Source: Microthrix sp041394405
GTDB lineage: Bacteria > Actinomycetota > Acidimicrobiia > Acidimicrobiales > Microtrichaceae
Direction of reading: 5' to 3'
DNA length: 64,000 nucleotides
Assembly: GCA_041394405.1 (NCBI GenBank)
Contig: JAWKIF010000006.1
Span: forward strand, 248,001-312,000
Part shown: positions 52,490 to 61,148 of the stretch, piece after piece
How the letters are laid out: each line of letters starts with the position of its first letter
Numbering within the stretch: position 1 is the first letter of the stretch
Made by a program: the position numbers and the translations under genes
The notes under the pieces: model-generated
Databases searched by the model: none
The model's input: only the letters and a program-made list of their open reading frames with translations
Told to the model about the DNA's origin: nothing

Positions 52490-54348
52490 CCCGTCGGGTG
52501 CGGCGAGCGGCCCCGGTGCTGGCGCTGATCGCGACGGCGGGCGCAGCGGTGCTCGGCTGTGCAACCGACGAGCGGGACCCGTCGGCGGCGTCGTCCTCCT
52601 CCTCGACCATCGCCGAGGTGGGCGGGCGGTGGTGGGTGACCTCCCCCGATGACGGTGCGGTTGCGGTGCTCGATGGCTCGTCGCTCGAGCTCGAACGGTC
52701 GGTCGACGTCGGCGGGTCGCCTCGCCAGCTGGCCCAGGTGGGCGACACCGTCGTGGTCACCAACGCGGCCATGTCGACGGTGTCGTTGTTGCGCCCCGAT
52801 GGTGATGCCGGCGAGGCCCCCGTGGCGGTTCGGGTGCCCTGTGGCGGCACCGAGGGCGCGGCCTCGCTGGGGGGCACAGGCCAGCTGGCGGTGATCACCT
52901 GCCCGAACGATGCACGCCTGGTGGTGGTCGATACGGCTGCGGGGGCGGCCCTGGGGTGGGTGCGCCTGGGCGGGCGCCCGGCCGGGGTTGCCGTCGGCGG
53001 CGCCAGGGTGACGGTCGCCGGCGGAACCGATGGCAGGTTGTGGAGCGTCGACGCACCCACGTTGCGTTCGGCGTCCCAAGCGGTGCAGGGTGACGCGGCA
53101 GGGGGCGGGGCGGGGCAGGAGCTGGCGGTGGAGGCCACGCCGACCGAGGTGTGGAATCGACGCGGTCGTTCGGCCAGCATGCTCCAGAGCGTTGCCGCCG
53201 ATCCCGGCGGGTCGGTGGCGGCCTATCAGACCGTCGACAACAACGGTCCACGGCCGGCTGGCTCCGACGGCAGCTACGGCGCCCTGACCGACGGCGACCC
53301 GCGGATCGAACCCGTCGTACAGGCACCGTGCGGGGGCCGGTTCGCGCACTTCGACGGCAGCGACCGCCGGCTGTCGGGCCCGGTGGCGCTGGCGTGGGAT
53401 GTCCAGCATCGTCGCCTCTGGGTGGTGGGCCGCTTCACCAACTCGGTGTCGGTGTTGGACTGCGCCAACGACGCGGCGCCGGGTGAGACCATCGACACGC
53501 TCGCCAGCTTCGAGGTGGGCGAGGGCGCCAGGGGCATCGCGCTGGCGGCAGACGGCAACTCGGCGCTGGTGGACGGGGGGTTCGATCATGCCGTCGCCGA
53601 ACTGCGCCTCGACCCCGAGGCGCCGCAGCTCGGCGGCGCGCCCGAGCGGGTGGTGCGCCGTCCGGTCGGCGAGCAGCACCTCAGTGCGGCGGCTCAGACC
53701 GGGCGGCGTCTCTTCAACGATGCCACCGACCGGCACCTGACGCCGTCCGGTGTGGCGGCGTGCGCCTCCTGCCATCTGGACGGCGGGGACGACGGGCTCA
53801 CCTGGCGCATCGCCACCGACGACGTCCCGTCCAAGCTGCGGCGCACCCCGGCGCTGTGGGGTGTCGAGGAGGGCGCCAAGCCGCTGCACTGGGAGGGCGA
53901 CTTCGTCGACCCTGGCGAGCTGACCGGCGACACCACCCGCAACCTGCTGGGCGGCGACGGTCTGCTGGTGGACACCTCCAAGGTGGCTGCCTACCTGGCG
54001 GAGCTGGCCCCGCCACCCTCGGCCCCGCCGACCGCAGCGCGGGGCGAAGCCTCGCAGGCCGGTCGGGGCGGGGCCGTCTTCGACCAGCGCTGCGCCGGCT
54101 GCCACGCCGGGCCGACCGGAAGCGACGGCAGGCTCCACGACCTCGGCCGCGACCCCGCCGATCCCGACGCCATCGACGGCGGCGTGGTGACGCCGACGTT
54201 GTTGGGCACGCGTGGCAGGGGCCCCTACCTGCACGACGGCTCGGCCGGGACCCTCGCCGACGCCATCGACTTCCACGGCGGCGGCCTCGGCAGCTCGCTC
54301 ACCGACGCCCAGCGGGACGATCTGGTGAGATACCTCGCCGGCCGGTGA
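52486..54348 (+). CDS. Di-heme c-type cytochrome with N-terminal beta-propeller, lipoprotein
   Basis: This 620-residue protein has a lipoprotein signal (VLGC, Cys25) and a YVTN-like beta-propeller (about 45-385, with units such as WWVTSPDDGAVAVLDGSSLELE and GIALAADGNSALVDGG). A C-terminal cytochrome region carries two heme-attachment motifs, CASCH (426-430) and CAGCH (536-540). The order propeller plus two hemes, with LSAAAQTGRRLFNDA before the first heme, is seen in surface di-heme proteins related to the CcpA/MauG peroxidase family. It may oxidise a partner, perhaps one of the two lipoproteins upstream, or take part in electron transfer outside the membrane. The ATG overlaps the preceding stop. 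It is the last gene of the operon. Confidence 0.83.
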   Translation: MTRRVRRAAPVLALIATAGAAVLGCATDERDPSAASSSSSTIAEVGGRWWVTSPDDGAVAVLDGSSLELERSVDVGGSPRQLAQVGDTVVVTNAAMSTVSLLRPDGDAGEAPVAVRVPCGGTEGAASLGGTGQLAVITCPNDARLVVVDTAAGAALGWVRLGGRPAGVAVGGARVTVAGGTDGRLWSVDAPTLRSASQAVQGDAAGGGAGQELAVEATPTEVWNRRGRSASMLQSVAADPGGSVAAYQTVDNNGPRPAGSDGSYGALTDGDPRIEPVVQAPCGGRFAHFDGSDRRLSGPVALAWDVQHRRLWVVGRFTNSVSVLDCANDAAPGETIDTLASFEVGEGARGIALAADGNSALVDGGFDHAVAELRLDPEAPQLGGAPERVVRRPVGEQHLSAAAQTGRRLFNDATDRHLTPSGVAACASCHLDGGDDGLTWRIATDDVPSKLRRTPALWGVEEGAKPLHWEGDFVDPGELTGDTTRNLLGGDGLLVDTSKVAAYLAELAPPPSAPPTAARGEASQAGRGGAVFDQRCAGCHAGPTGSDGRLHDLGRDPADPDAIDGGVVTPTLLGTRGRGPYLHDGSAGTLADAIDFHGGGLGSSLTDAQRDDLVRYLAGR

Positions 54349-54465
54349 GTGCGGTGGGCCCGACGGCCCATCGCGGGCCGTTGCGACGTGGTGGTGTCGC
54401 TCTGGGCCTATGCTCACCGCCTCGAACCCACCGACCGGTGGGTCCTGACGGTAGGGGCGAGCGCG

Positions 54466-56169
54466 ATGCGTCGAGTTCTGGTGGCGATGATGGCCGTGGC
54501 GGGTGGGCTGTCCGCTGTGACGGTGGGCGTTCCGGCCCAGGCGGGCGCGTCGCCGCCGTTGCTCGGCAGCGTGGCGCAGGTGTCGGCCGGCTTTGGCCAC
54601 AGCTGTGCCCTGCTGGCGAGCGGCTCCGTTCGCTGCTGGGGCCTGAACCATCGAGGCCAGCTGGGCGACGGTACCAAGGCCGACTCGTTGGTCCCGGTCG
54701 GCGTCGCCGGCATCTCGAATGCGGTGTCCGTCTCGGCGGGGGTCGGCTTCTCATGTGCCCGCCTGGCCACGGGCGGCCTCCGTTGCTGGGGCGCCAACGA
54801 CTCGGGACAGCTGGGCAACGGCGGCACGTCCGATTCGACGGTTCCAACCGCCGTGGTCGGGGTGAGCAACGCCGTGTCCGTCAGCGCCGGGCACAACCAC
54901 GCCTGCGGCGTGCGGGCGACGGGCGAGGCGTTCTGCTTTGGGCACAACGGCCAGGGCCAGCTGGGCAACGCGTCGTCGGTCAACTCGTCGGTGCCGGTGA
55001 TCGCCGGCATGCCCAGCGCCGCAGCCTCCATCTCGGCGGGCAACTTCCACTCCTGCGCAGTGCTCACCGCCGGTGGCATGTACTGCTGGGGCGACAACGG
55101 CAACGGGCAGCTGGGAGACGGAACCTTCACCGACTCGGGCGCCCCCAAGCCAGTGACCGGCATCACGGACGCCACCTCGGTCTCGGCGGGACAGCTCCAC
55201 ACGTGTGCCACCCTGGCATCCGGCGGGGTCAGCTGCTGGGGCTACAACGACGACGGCGAGCTGGGCAACGGGACGCTGGTGGGGTCCAACACGCCCGTGC
55301 CGGTGCCGGGCATCTCCGCCGGTCAGAGCGCGTCCGCAGGCCTGCTTCACTCGTGTGCCTCGTTGACGACGGGCGCCGTCCAGTGCTGGGGCTACAACGG
55401 CGACGGCGAACTGGGCGACGGCGGCACCACCCACTCGTCATCCCCGGTGACGGTGTCGGGCATCGCCAACGCCAGCTCGGTGTCGGCGGGGTTGTACCAC
55501 ACGTGCGCACGGCTGGACTCGGCCCATGCGAGCTGCTGGGGGAAGAGCTCGGGCGGCGCCCTGGGCGACGGCACGGCGAGCAACTCCCTCGTACCCGTGG
55601 GGGTGGTGGCCGGCCTGTGCCAGACGGCCCCAGACCCGGGCTTCTCCGATGTGGCACCGACGGCCTACTTCTTCGACGCGGTGTCGTGGCTGGCCGCCAA
55701 GGGCATCTCCACCGGCACAACCCCCACCACCTTCTCGCCCGGAGCGGTGGTGAGCCGCAAGGACATGGCGGTGTTCCTCTGGCGCGCCTTCGGCTCGCCG
55801 GCCCCCACCGGCACCAACCCGTTCGGGGACGTGCCCGCCGGTCAGTACTACACCAACGCCACCACCTGGCTCGCCGAGGCGGGAATCTCCACCGGCACGT
55901 CGCCCGGCGCCTTCTCCCCCAACGCCACCGTCAAGCGTCGCGACATGGCCGTCTTCCTGCACCGGGCCACCGGGCTGGTGCCCGCATCCACGCCGCATTC
56001 GTTCGGCGACGTTCCGACCGGGGCCTACTACGAGGCGGCGGTCTCCTGGCTGGTCGAGGTCGGCATCACCTCGGGCACCGCTCCGGGCATCTACTCGCCC
56101 GACGCAGCCGTGACCCGCGCCCAGATGGCCGTGTTCCTGCATCGCCGCGGCTGCGGGCTCAGTGTCTGA
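54466..56169 (+). CDS. Secreted RCC1-repeat / S-layer-homology protein
   Basis: This 567-residue protein starts with a signal peptide (about 1-32). Seven RCC1-like repeats follow (about 42-385), each built as (H)(S/T)C-A-x-L-x-x-G-x-x-x-C-(W/F)-G ... GQLG(D/N)G. The paired Cys in every repeat suggests a disulfide per blade of a seven-bladed propeller. The C-terminus has three SLH-type repeats (about 391-567: FSDVAPTAYFFDAVSWLAAKGI, FGDVPAGQYYTNATTWLAEAGI, FGDVPTGAYYEAAVSWLVEVGI, each followed by FSP or YSP and a MAVFL segment). SLH domains bind secondary cell-wall polymers. The ATG at 54466 has AGGGG upstream. It is monocistronic. Confidence 0.87.
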   Translation: MRRVLVAMMAVAGGLSAVTVGVPAQAGASPPLLGSVAQVSAGFGHSCALLASGSVRCWGLNHRGQLGDGTKADSLVPVGVAGISNAVSVSAGVGFSCARLATGGLRCWGANDSGQLGNGGTSDSTVPTAVVGVSNAVSVSAGHNHACGVRATGEAFCFGHNGQGQLGNASSVNSSVPVIAGMPSAAASISAGNFHSCAVLTAGGMYCWGDNGNGQLGDGTFTDSGAPKPVTGITDATSVSAGQLHTCATLASGGVSCWGYNDDGELGNGTLVGSNTPVPVPGISAGQSASAGLLHSCASLTTGAVQCWGYNGDGELGDGGTTHSSSPVTVSGIANASSVSAGLYHTCARLDSAHASCWGKSSGGALGDGTASNSLVPVGVVAGLCQTAPDPGFSDVAPTAYFFDAVSWLAAKGISTGTTPTTFSPGAVVSRKDMAVFLWRAFGSPAPTGTNPFGDVPAGQYYTNATTWLAEAGISTGTSPGAFSPNATVKRRDMAVFLHRATGLVPASTPHSFGDVPTGAYYEAAVSWLVEVGITSGTAPGIYSPDAAVTRAQMAVFLHRRGCGLSV

Positions 56170-56178
56170 GCGCCCGCC

Positions 56179-57675
56179 TCAGGCCGAGACCGGGTGCCGC
56201 TGCGTGGCCGGCGCTGGGTTGGAGAACTCCAGCGCCTCGTCGGTGCCGCCCAGCCTCAGGGCCCGATAGTCGGCCAAGTAGCTCTGATACACCCGCCAGG
56301 GAGCGCGTGAGCCCTGCCGGGGGAACAGGTGGGCCGAGCGCTGGATGTAGCCGGCGCTCAGGCCCAGCAACGGCTCGGGGCGGACGTCGCCGTCCCGGTT
56401 CACCGCCATGGCCTGCCGGGCGCCCGAGTCGTGCAGCCGGTTGAGGATGCGGGTGACGGCCTGGCAGGTGAGGTCGCACTTCAGCGTCCACGAGGCGTTG
56501 GTGTAGCCGATGGCCATGGCCAGGTTGGGAACGTCCTCCAGCATCATGCCCTGGTAGGTGAGCCGCTCGGAGGGTTCCACCGACGCCCCGTGAACGGTCA
56601 GCGCCATGCCGCCCAGAAACAGCAGCTCCAGTCCGGTGGCGGTCACGATGATGTCTGCGGGCAGCGACTTCCCCGACCGCAACGCGATGCCGTCGGGCGT
56701 GAACCGGTCGACGTGGTCGGTCACCACGGAGGCGTCTCCCGCGCTGATCGCCCGAAACAGATCGCCGTGGGGCGTCACGCACAGGCGCTGGTCCCATGGG
56801 TCATAGCTGGGCGCGAAGTGCGTGTCCACGTCGTAGCCCTTGGGCAGCCGGGCCGCGACCATGGCCCGCAGCAGGCGCCGGACGGCACCCGGGAAGCGGC
56901 GGCTGAACACGTAGCTGCCCTGAGTGGTGAGCGCCTTGTACCAGCGCACGAGCGGGCCGGAGGCGCGCCGGGGAAGGACACGGCGGGCCAGGTTGGCCAA
57001 CGGATCGACGTCGGGCATCGGCAGCAGGTAGGTGGGCGAGCGCTGCAGCATGGTGACGTGGGCGGCATCGCGGGCCAGGGCCGGCACGAGCGTGACGGCG
57101 GTGGCGCCGCTGCCGATGACCACCACGCGCCGGTCGGCGTAGTCCAGCCCCTCGGGCCACTGCTGGGGATGGACGATCCGCCCCTCGAAGTCCTCCCGGC
57201 CGGCGAAGTGCGGCTCGTGCCCGTGGTCGTAGCGGTAGTAGCCGGTGCAGCTGAAGAGGAACCCTGCGGTGACGACGACGGTCTCGCCGGTGGCGGTGTT
57301 CTCCGCCGTCACCCGCCAGTGGCCCTCCTCGCTGCGCCAGTCGGCGGCGACGATGCGGTGGTGAAAGCGGATGTGGCCGTCGATGCCCTCCTCGGCTGCG
57401 GTGTCTCGGATGTAGGCGAGGATGTCGTCCCCGTCGGCGATGGACTTGTGGCCGCTCCACGGTCGAAACGAGTAGCCCAGCGTGAACATGTCCGAGTCCG
57501 ACCGAATGCCGGGGTAGCGAAACAGGTCCCAGGTGCCGCCGATGGCGTCGCGAGCCTCGAAGATGGCGTAGCCGGCCCAGGGACACTCGGCCCGGAGGTA
57601 GTGGCCGGCGGCGATGCCCGACAGGCCGGCGCCGACCACCAGCACATCCAGGTGCTCTGAGGGCCCGGCGGTCAT
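56179..57675 (-). CDS. Flavin-dependent Baeyer-Villiger-type monooxygenase
   Basis: This 498-residue FAD/NADPH enzyme is similar to the EthA/cyclohexanone-monooxygenase group. The first Rossmann motif is VVGAGLSGIAAGHYL (13-27). GGTWDLFRYPGIRSDSDMFTLGY holds the conserved G-G-x-W, R-Y-P-G and D stretches, and the NADPH motif is VVVIGSGATAVTL (about 183-195). The BVMO fingerprint lies in the FEGRIVHPQQWPEG region, which carries HPQQW in place of the usual FxGxxxHxxxW spacing. Such enzymes oxidise ketones or activate thioamides. The GTG start at 57675 overlaps the stop of the PF10118 gene, so the two are co-translated under the divergent TetR regulator. Confidence 0.9.
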   Translation of the reverse strand: MTAGPSEHLDVLVVGAGLSGIAAGHYLRAECPWAGYAIFEARDAIGGTWDLFRYPGIRSDSDMFTLGYSFRPWSGHKSIADGDDILAYIRDTAAEEGIDGHIRFHHRIVAADWRSEEGHWRVTAENTATGETVVVTAGFLFSCTGYYRYDHGHEPHFAGREDFEGRIVHPQQWPEGLDYADRRVVVIGSGATAVTLVPALARDAAHVTMLQRSPTYLLPMPDVDPLANLARRVLPRRASGPLVRWYKALTTQGSYVFSRRFPGAVRRLLRAMVAARLPKGYDVDTHFAPSYDPWDQRLCVTPHGDLFRAISAGDASVVTDHVDRFTPDGIALRSGKSLPADIIVTATGLELLFLGGMALTVHGASVEPSERLTYQGMMLEDVPNLAMAIGYTNASWTLKCDLTCQAVTRILNRLHDSGARQAMAVNRDGDVRPEPLLGLSAGYIQRSAHLFPRQGSRAPWRVYQSYLADYRALRLGGTDEALEFSNPAPATQRHPVSA

Positions 57676-58523
57676 GCGGCCGCGCCCGCCAGCAGGTTGT
57701 TCAGGCTGCCGTCGGGGCCGAACAGCTCCGCCCGCCAGTGCTCGAGCAGCTCATCGGTGTCGCGATCGTCGGGGTGGAAGCCCGGCCGGTCGTACTCCTT
57801 GAGTGCCGCCCACATGTCCTTGCTGATCATGGGCGATGCCTTGAACCGCTTCCAGCTCGTGCGCAGTGCGCCCGGCCGGTAGGTGGCGCTGTCGCCGGCC
57901 AGCGAGCCCGCCACCGCAGCCGTGGCCGCCAGGATGAACCCCACGCGGATGGCCTTCATGGTCCAGATGCGCATGCGCTCGGTGCCGCCGACGGCCCGGT
58001 AGACGTCGAAGGCCACCGCCTTGTGCTCGGACTCCTCCAAGGCGTGCCACACGAACAGGTCGCGGACGGCCGGGTGCCCCAGCCGATCGCGGGTCTGCTC
58101 GCTGGTCAGGATGTGCTCGGCGAGCACGGCGGTGAAGTGCTCCAGGGCGGCGGTGGCGGCCAGGTTCGCCTTGGCCGGCGCCACCTTGGAACGAAAGGCC
58201 AGCACCCGGAACACGATGCGCTCGTAGAGCTTGGTGGGATAGCCCAGCTCGGCGAGCCGGTCGTTGAAGGCTCGGTGTTCACGGCCGTGCACCGACTCCT
58301 GGCCGATGAAGCCCGCCACCTGCTCCTTGAACGTCGGGTCGGTGATCTCCGAACGGAAGTGGCGCACGGAGCGCACAAAGAAGTCCTCGCCATCGGGAAA
58401 CGCCGAGGACAGGGCGGCGGTGAGGTGGCTGCCCAATAAGTCGCCGTCTTGGGCGAAGTGGCGGGGAACGTCCCGAAGGGACTCCTCAAAGGACATGCGT
58501 CGGGTGGGGACGGATCGGGTCAT
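57672..58523 (-). CDS. PF10118-family predicted metal-dependent hydrolase
   Basis: This protein of about 283 residues belongs to the predicted metal-dependent hydrolase family PF10118. It is helical, with His/Glu clusters arranged as in ferritin-like di-iron proteins: FIGQESVHGREH, LEHFTAVLAEH and WHALEESEHKAVAFDVY. An E-x2-H ... E-H pattern repeats about every 65 residues, so the hydrolase name may be misleading and a di-iron oxygenase is possible. The ATG at 58523 is preceded by GGATGG, and an ATG at 58532 would add three residues. It overlaps the BVMO gene and is divergent from tetR. Confidence 0.82.
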   Translation of the reverse strand: MTRSVPTRRMSFEESLRDVPRHFAQDGDLLGSHLTAALSSAFPDGEDFFVRSVRHFRSEITDPTFKEQVAGFIGQESVHGREHRAFNDRLAELGYPTKLYERIVFRVLAFRSKVAPAKANLAATAALEHFTAVLAEHILTSEQTRDRLGHPAVRDLFVWHALEESEHKAVAFDVYRAVGGTERMRIWTMKAIRVGFILAATAAVAGSLAGDSATYRPGALRTSWKRFKASPMISKDMWAALKEYDRPGFHPDDRDTDELLEHWRAELFGPDGSLNNLLAGAAA

Positions 58524-58585
58524 GGACACCATCCAACACGAATTGAGAGTTTTCGTCAATTTCTCAATTCTGTATACTTCGTCAC
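58524..58585. promoter_or_regulatory. Divergent promoter with TetR-type operator
   Basis: A perfect 9-bp inverted repeat, GAATTGAGA (58540-58548) and TCTCAATTC (58562-58570), spans this 62-base gap. TATACT (58573-58578) is a good -10 for the TetR gene and is only seven bases from its ATG, which implies a leaderless transcript. On the other strand TTGACG, a 17-base spacer and TTGGAT lie seven bases before the PF10118 ATG. The dyad overlaps both promoters, as expected for autorepression plus control of the monooxygenase operon. Confidence 0.7.
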
Positions 58586-59218
58586 ATGTCCGTCGACAGC
58601 CCACCCGTTGCCGTCCCACCGGGAGGACCCCCGCGGTCTCGGGGGGAGCAGACCCGTCGGGACATCCTGGATGCGGCCATCGCCCGATTCGGTCGAGACG
58701 GCTATCGGGGCACCTCGGTGGCCGACATCGCTCGGGACGCCGGCGTCAGCGGCACCGCCGCCTACGCCTACTTCGACAACAAGAAGGCGCTCTTCCTGGC
58801 GGCGCTGGACGACGACGCGGCATCGGCCATCGAAGCGGGCATGGCCATCGTGTTCGACGACTCCGCCGAGCGCTGGCCCGAGAGCCTGCTGGTGTCGCTG
58901 GTGGAGTCCGTCAGGCGCCATCAGTTGGCGGCGCGCATTTTGGCCAACCTGGAGCCCGACGTGACCGATCGGGTCGTGGACCTGCCGGCGCTGGCCGAGC
59001 TGCGCCGGGCCGTGGCCGAACGCCTCACTACCGAGCAGCTCGACGGCACGGTGCGCAACGACATCGACCCCACGGTGGTGGGCAGCGGCATGGTGTCCAT
59101 CCTGTTGTCGCTGCTGATGACCATCACCCAGCTGGGCGAGCACGCGCCGCTGGATCAGGCCGCCGACATCCTCGCGGTGTTTCAGGCCGCCCTGGATCGA
59201 GCGCCCGCCTCAGGCTGA
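58586..59218 (+). CDS. TetR-family transcriptional regulator
   Basis: This 210-residue repressor has a TetR N-domain helix-turn-helix (about 24-70: RRDILDAAIARFGRDGYRGTSVADIARDAGVSGTAAYAYF in outline) and an all-helical ligand-binding C-domain. It almost certainly binds the dyad at 58540-58570 and controls itself together with the divergent PF10118-BVMO operon. The inducer is unknown but should be a substrate or product of the monooxygenase, such as a hydrophobic ketone or lipid. The ATG lies seven bases after a TATACT -10, with no ribosome site, so a leaderless start is likely. Its 3' end overlaps the convergent luciferase-like gene by nine bases. Confidence 0.93.
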   Translation: MSVDSPPVAVPPGGPPRSRGEQTRRDILDAAIARFGRDGYRGTSVADIARDAGVSGTAAYAYFDNKKALFLAALDDDAASAIEAGMAIVFDDSAERWPESLLVSLVESVRRHQLAARILANLEPDVTDRVVDLPALAELRRAVAERLTTEQLDGTVRNDIDPTVVGSGMVSILLSLLMTITQLGEHAPLDQAADILAVFQAALDRAPASG

Positions 59219-60205
59219 TCGGGCGACCAACCCGGTGGCCTCCGCCAGCAGCTTCAGCGAGCCGAGGCGTCCCTCCACGCTTCGGCTGGCGGGCACCACG
59301 ATGAGTTCGTCGGCGTCGGCGTGCCCCCGAAACCACTCCAGGTACTCGACCACGGCCTCGGGCGTGCCCGAGGCCGTGTAGGTCATCATCGACGCCACCT
59401 GGCGCCCGGCGGGGGAGGCAACCAGCGAATCCAGCTCGGGGTCGGACAGGCGTCGGCCGGGCGCCAACAGCGCGCCCACGCGCGCTCGGGTGGCGCGATG
59501 CAGCTCGTATGCCGCTTCCTCGGAGGTGTCCGCCACGATCAGGTTCACCGCGGCGATGACGTGGGGCGTGTCGGCCTGATCGGAGGGCGCAAAACGGGCC
59601 CGGTACAGCTCGACCGCCTGGGTCAGCGCGGCCGGGGCGAAGTGGGAGGCGAACCCGTAGGGCAACCCGAGCTGCGCCGCCAGCTGGGCGCCGAAGGTGG
59701 ACGATCCCAGGATGTACAGCGGCACCTCGGTGCCCTGGCCGGGTATGGCTCGCACGCCGGCAACCCTGCTGCGCTCGCCGAGGAAGCCCTGAAGCTCCAG
59801 CACGTCGTTGGGGAACGATTCGGCCGCGGCGGGATCGCGGCGCAGCGCTCGAACCGTGGCCTGGTCGGTCCCCGGTGCCCGGCCCAGGCCCAGGTCGATG
59901 CGGCCCGGGTGCAGGGTGGCCAGCGTGCCGAACTGCTCGGCGATGGTCAGGGGAGAGTGGTTGGGCAACATGACGCCGCCCGAGCCCAGGCGAATCCGCT
60001 CGGTGTGAGCCGCCACGTGGGCGATGAGCACGCTGGTGGCCGACGACGCGATGGAGGCCATGTTGTGATGCTCGGCGTACCAGACGCGGCGGTAGCCGTT
60101 CGCCTCGGCGCACTGGGCCACGGCGACGCTGGCACGAAGTGCGTCGGCCACGGTGTCGTCGCCGCGGACCACGGCCAGGTCGAGCACGGAGAGATCGGTG
60201 TCCAC
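59210..60205 (-). CDS. Luciferase-like (LLM-class) flavin monooxygenase
   Basis: This 331-residue TIM-barrel enzyme of the bacterial luciferase superfamily starts LSVLDLAVVRGDDTVADAL and has YRRVWYAEHHNMASIASS (AEHH is the flavin-site signature of this subgroup), IRLGSGGVMLPNHSPL, and GRIDLGLGRAPGTD. These motifs match the group often annotated as MsnO8 or alkanal-monooxygenase-like. Such enzymes use FMNH2 or F420. The cofactor is not decided by sequence. The GTG at 60203-60205 fits the family start, and upstream codons read into the polyphosphate glucokinase gene region without domain. It is 28 bases downstream of that gene on the same strand. Confidence 0.88.
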   Translation of the reverse strand: MDTDLSVLDLAVVRGDDTVADALRASVAVAQCAEANGYRRVWYAEHHNMASIASSATSVLIAHVAAHTERIRLGSGGVMLPNHSPLTIAEQFGTLATLHPGRIDLGLGRAPGTDQATVRALRRDPAAAESFPNDVLELQGFLGERSRVAGVRAIPGQGTEVPLYILGSSTFGAQLAAQLGLPYGFASHFAPAALTQAVELYRARFAPSDQADTPHVIAAVNLIVADTSEEAAYELHRATRARVGALLAPGRRLSDPELDSLVASPAGRQVASMMTYTASGTPEAVVEYLEWFRGHADADELIVVPASRSVEGRLGSLKLLAEATGLVARSA

Positions 60206-60233
60206 GGCGTGACCAACGGCCCGGTCGGTGCCG

Positions 60234-61004
60234 CTATTCCGCGCCCGACCGCTGTGTGCGTGTTGCGGCCGCGGCGGCGCCCACGATGCCCGCCTGGTTG
60301 CGCAGCTGGGCCGGCACCACCTCGGTGTCGGGAACCTTGGCGTGGATCGCCTCGGCAAAGCGCTCGAAGCGGCGCGACACCCCGCCGCCCACAATGATCA
60401 ACTCGGGCGAGAACAACGCATTCAGCACGGCCAGATACCTGCCCACCCTGCGTCCCCACCGTTCCCAGCTGAGGCCCTCGGCCTTGCGAACCGCCGCCGC
60501 CGCGTAGTGCTCGCCCACCATGCCGCGCATCTCCAGGTGGCCCAGCTCGGTGTTGGGCAGCAGCTCACCCCCATGGAACAGGGCGCTGCCGATGCCGGTG
60601 CCGAGCGTGACCACGATCACCACCCCCGTGCGCCCAACGCCGGCCCCGAAACGCATCTCGGCCAGGCCGGCGGCGTCGGCGTCGTTCAGCACGGCACACG
60701 GCACCCCCAACGCCTCCCCGAAGAGCCGCGCCGCGTCGGTGCCGATCCACCGGCGGTCGATGTTGGCCGCCGTTCGCACCACGCCGTCGCGCACCACCGC
60801 CGGCACGGTGACGCCGACGGTCGGTGCACCTCCCAACCCGTCGACCAGCTGGGCAACCGTGCCGGCCACCTGCGTGGGGGTGGCCGGCTGGGGGGTATCG
60901 AGGCGCTGCCGATCCGAGGCGAGGTCGCCCTTGGCCACGTCCACCAGCGCGGCCTTCACCCCGCTGCCCCCGACGTCCACCCCGATCACCCGTTGCGTGT
61001 TCAC
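60234..61004 (-). CDS. ppgK: Polyphosphate glucokinase (ROK family)
   Basis: This 256-residue ROK kinase phosphorylates glucose using polyphosphate (and often ATP). It shows IGVDVGGSGVKAALVD at the phosphate loop, CAVLNDADAAGLAE with the catalytic Asp, VTLGTGIGSALF, and PNTELGHLEMRG, the stretch typical of actinobacterial PPGK in place of the longer zinc motif of other ROK kinases. The length matches PPGK. The GTG at 61004 is chosen, and another GTG at 61016 would add four residues. It is divergent from the SDR gene at 61149. Confidence 0.9.
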   Translation of the reverse strand: MNTQRVIGVDVGGSGVKAALVDVAKGDLASDRQRLDTPQPATPTQVAGTVAQLVDGLGGAPTVGVTVPAVVRDGVVRTAANIDRRWIGTDAARLFGEALGVPCAVLNDADAAGLAEMRFGAGVGRTGVVIVVTLGTGIGSALFHGGELLPNTELGHLEMRGMVGEHYAAAAVRKAEGLSWERWGRRVGRYLAVLNALFSPELIIVGGGVSRRFERFAEAIHAKVPDTEVVPAQLRNQAGIVGAAAAATRTQRSGAE

Positions 61005-61148
61005 TGCGCCGCACACTACCCATCACCAACCGGGCCGGATGAGGCCGCCGCCCGGCCCGGTCGAGCCGCGGAGGTGGGCGCTACCGTCGCGGTTCATGGA
61101 CGACCCAACAATGCTCGGTGACCGGCTGGCCACGCGTGGACACCGCCG

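Noticed and set aside
53760..56444. A long plus-strand frame over the end of the cytochrome gene and the RCC1-SLH gene
   Set aside because: It is a shifted shadow of two real genes, Arg/Gly-rich and without domains or a start near a ribosome site.
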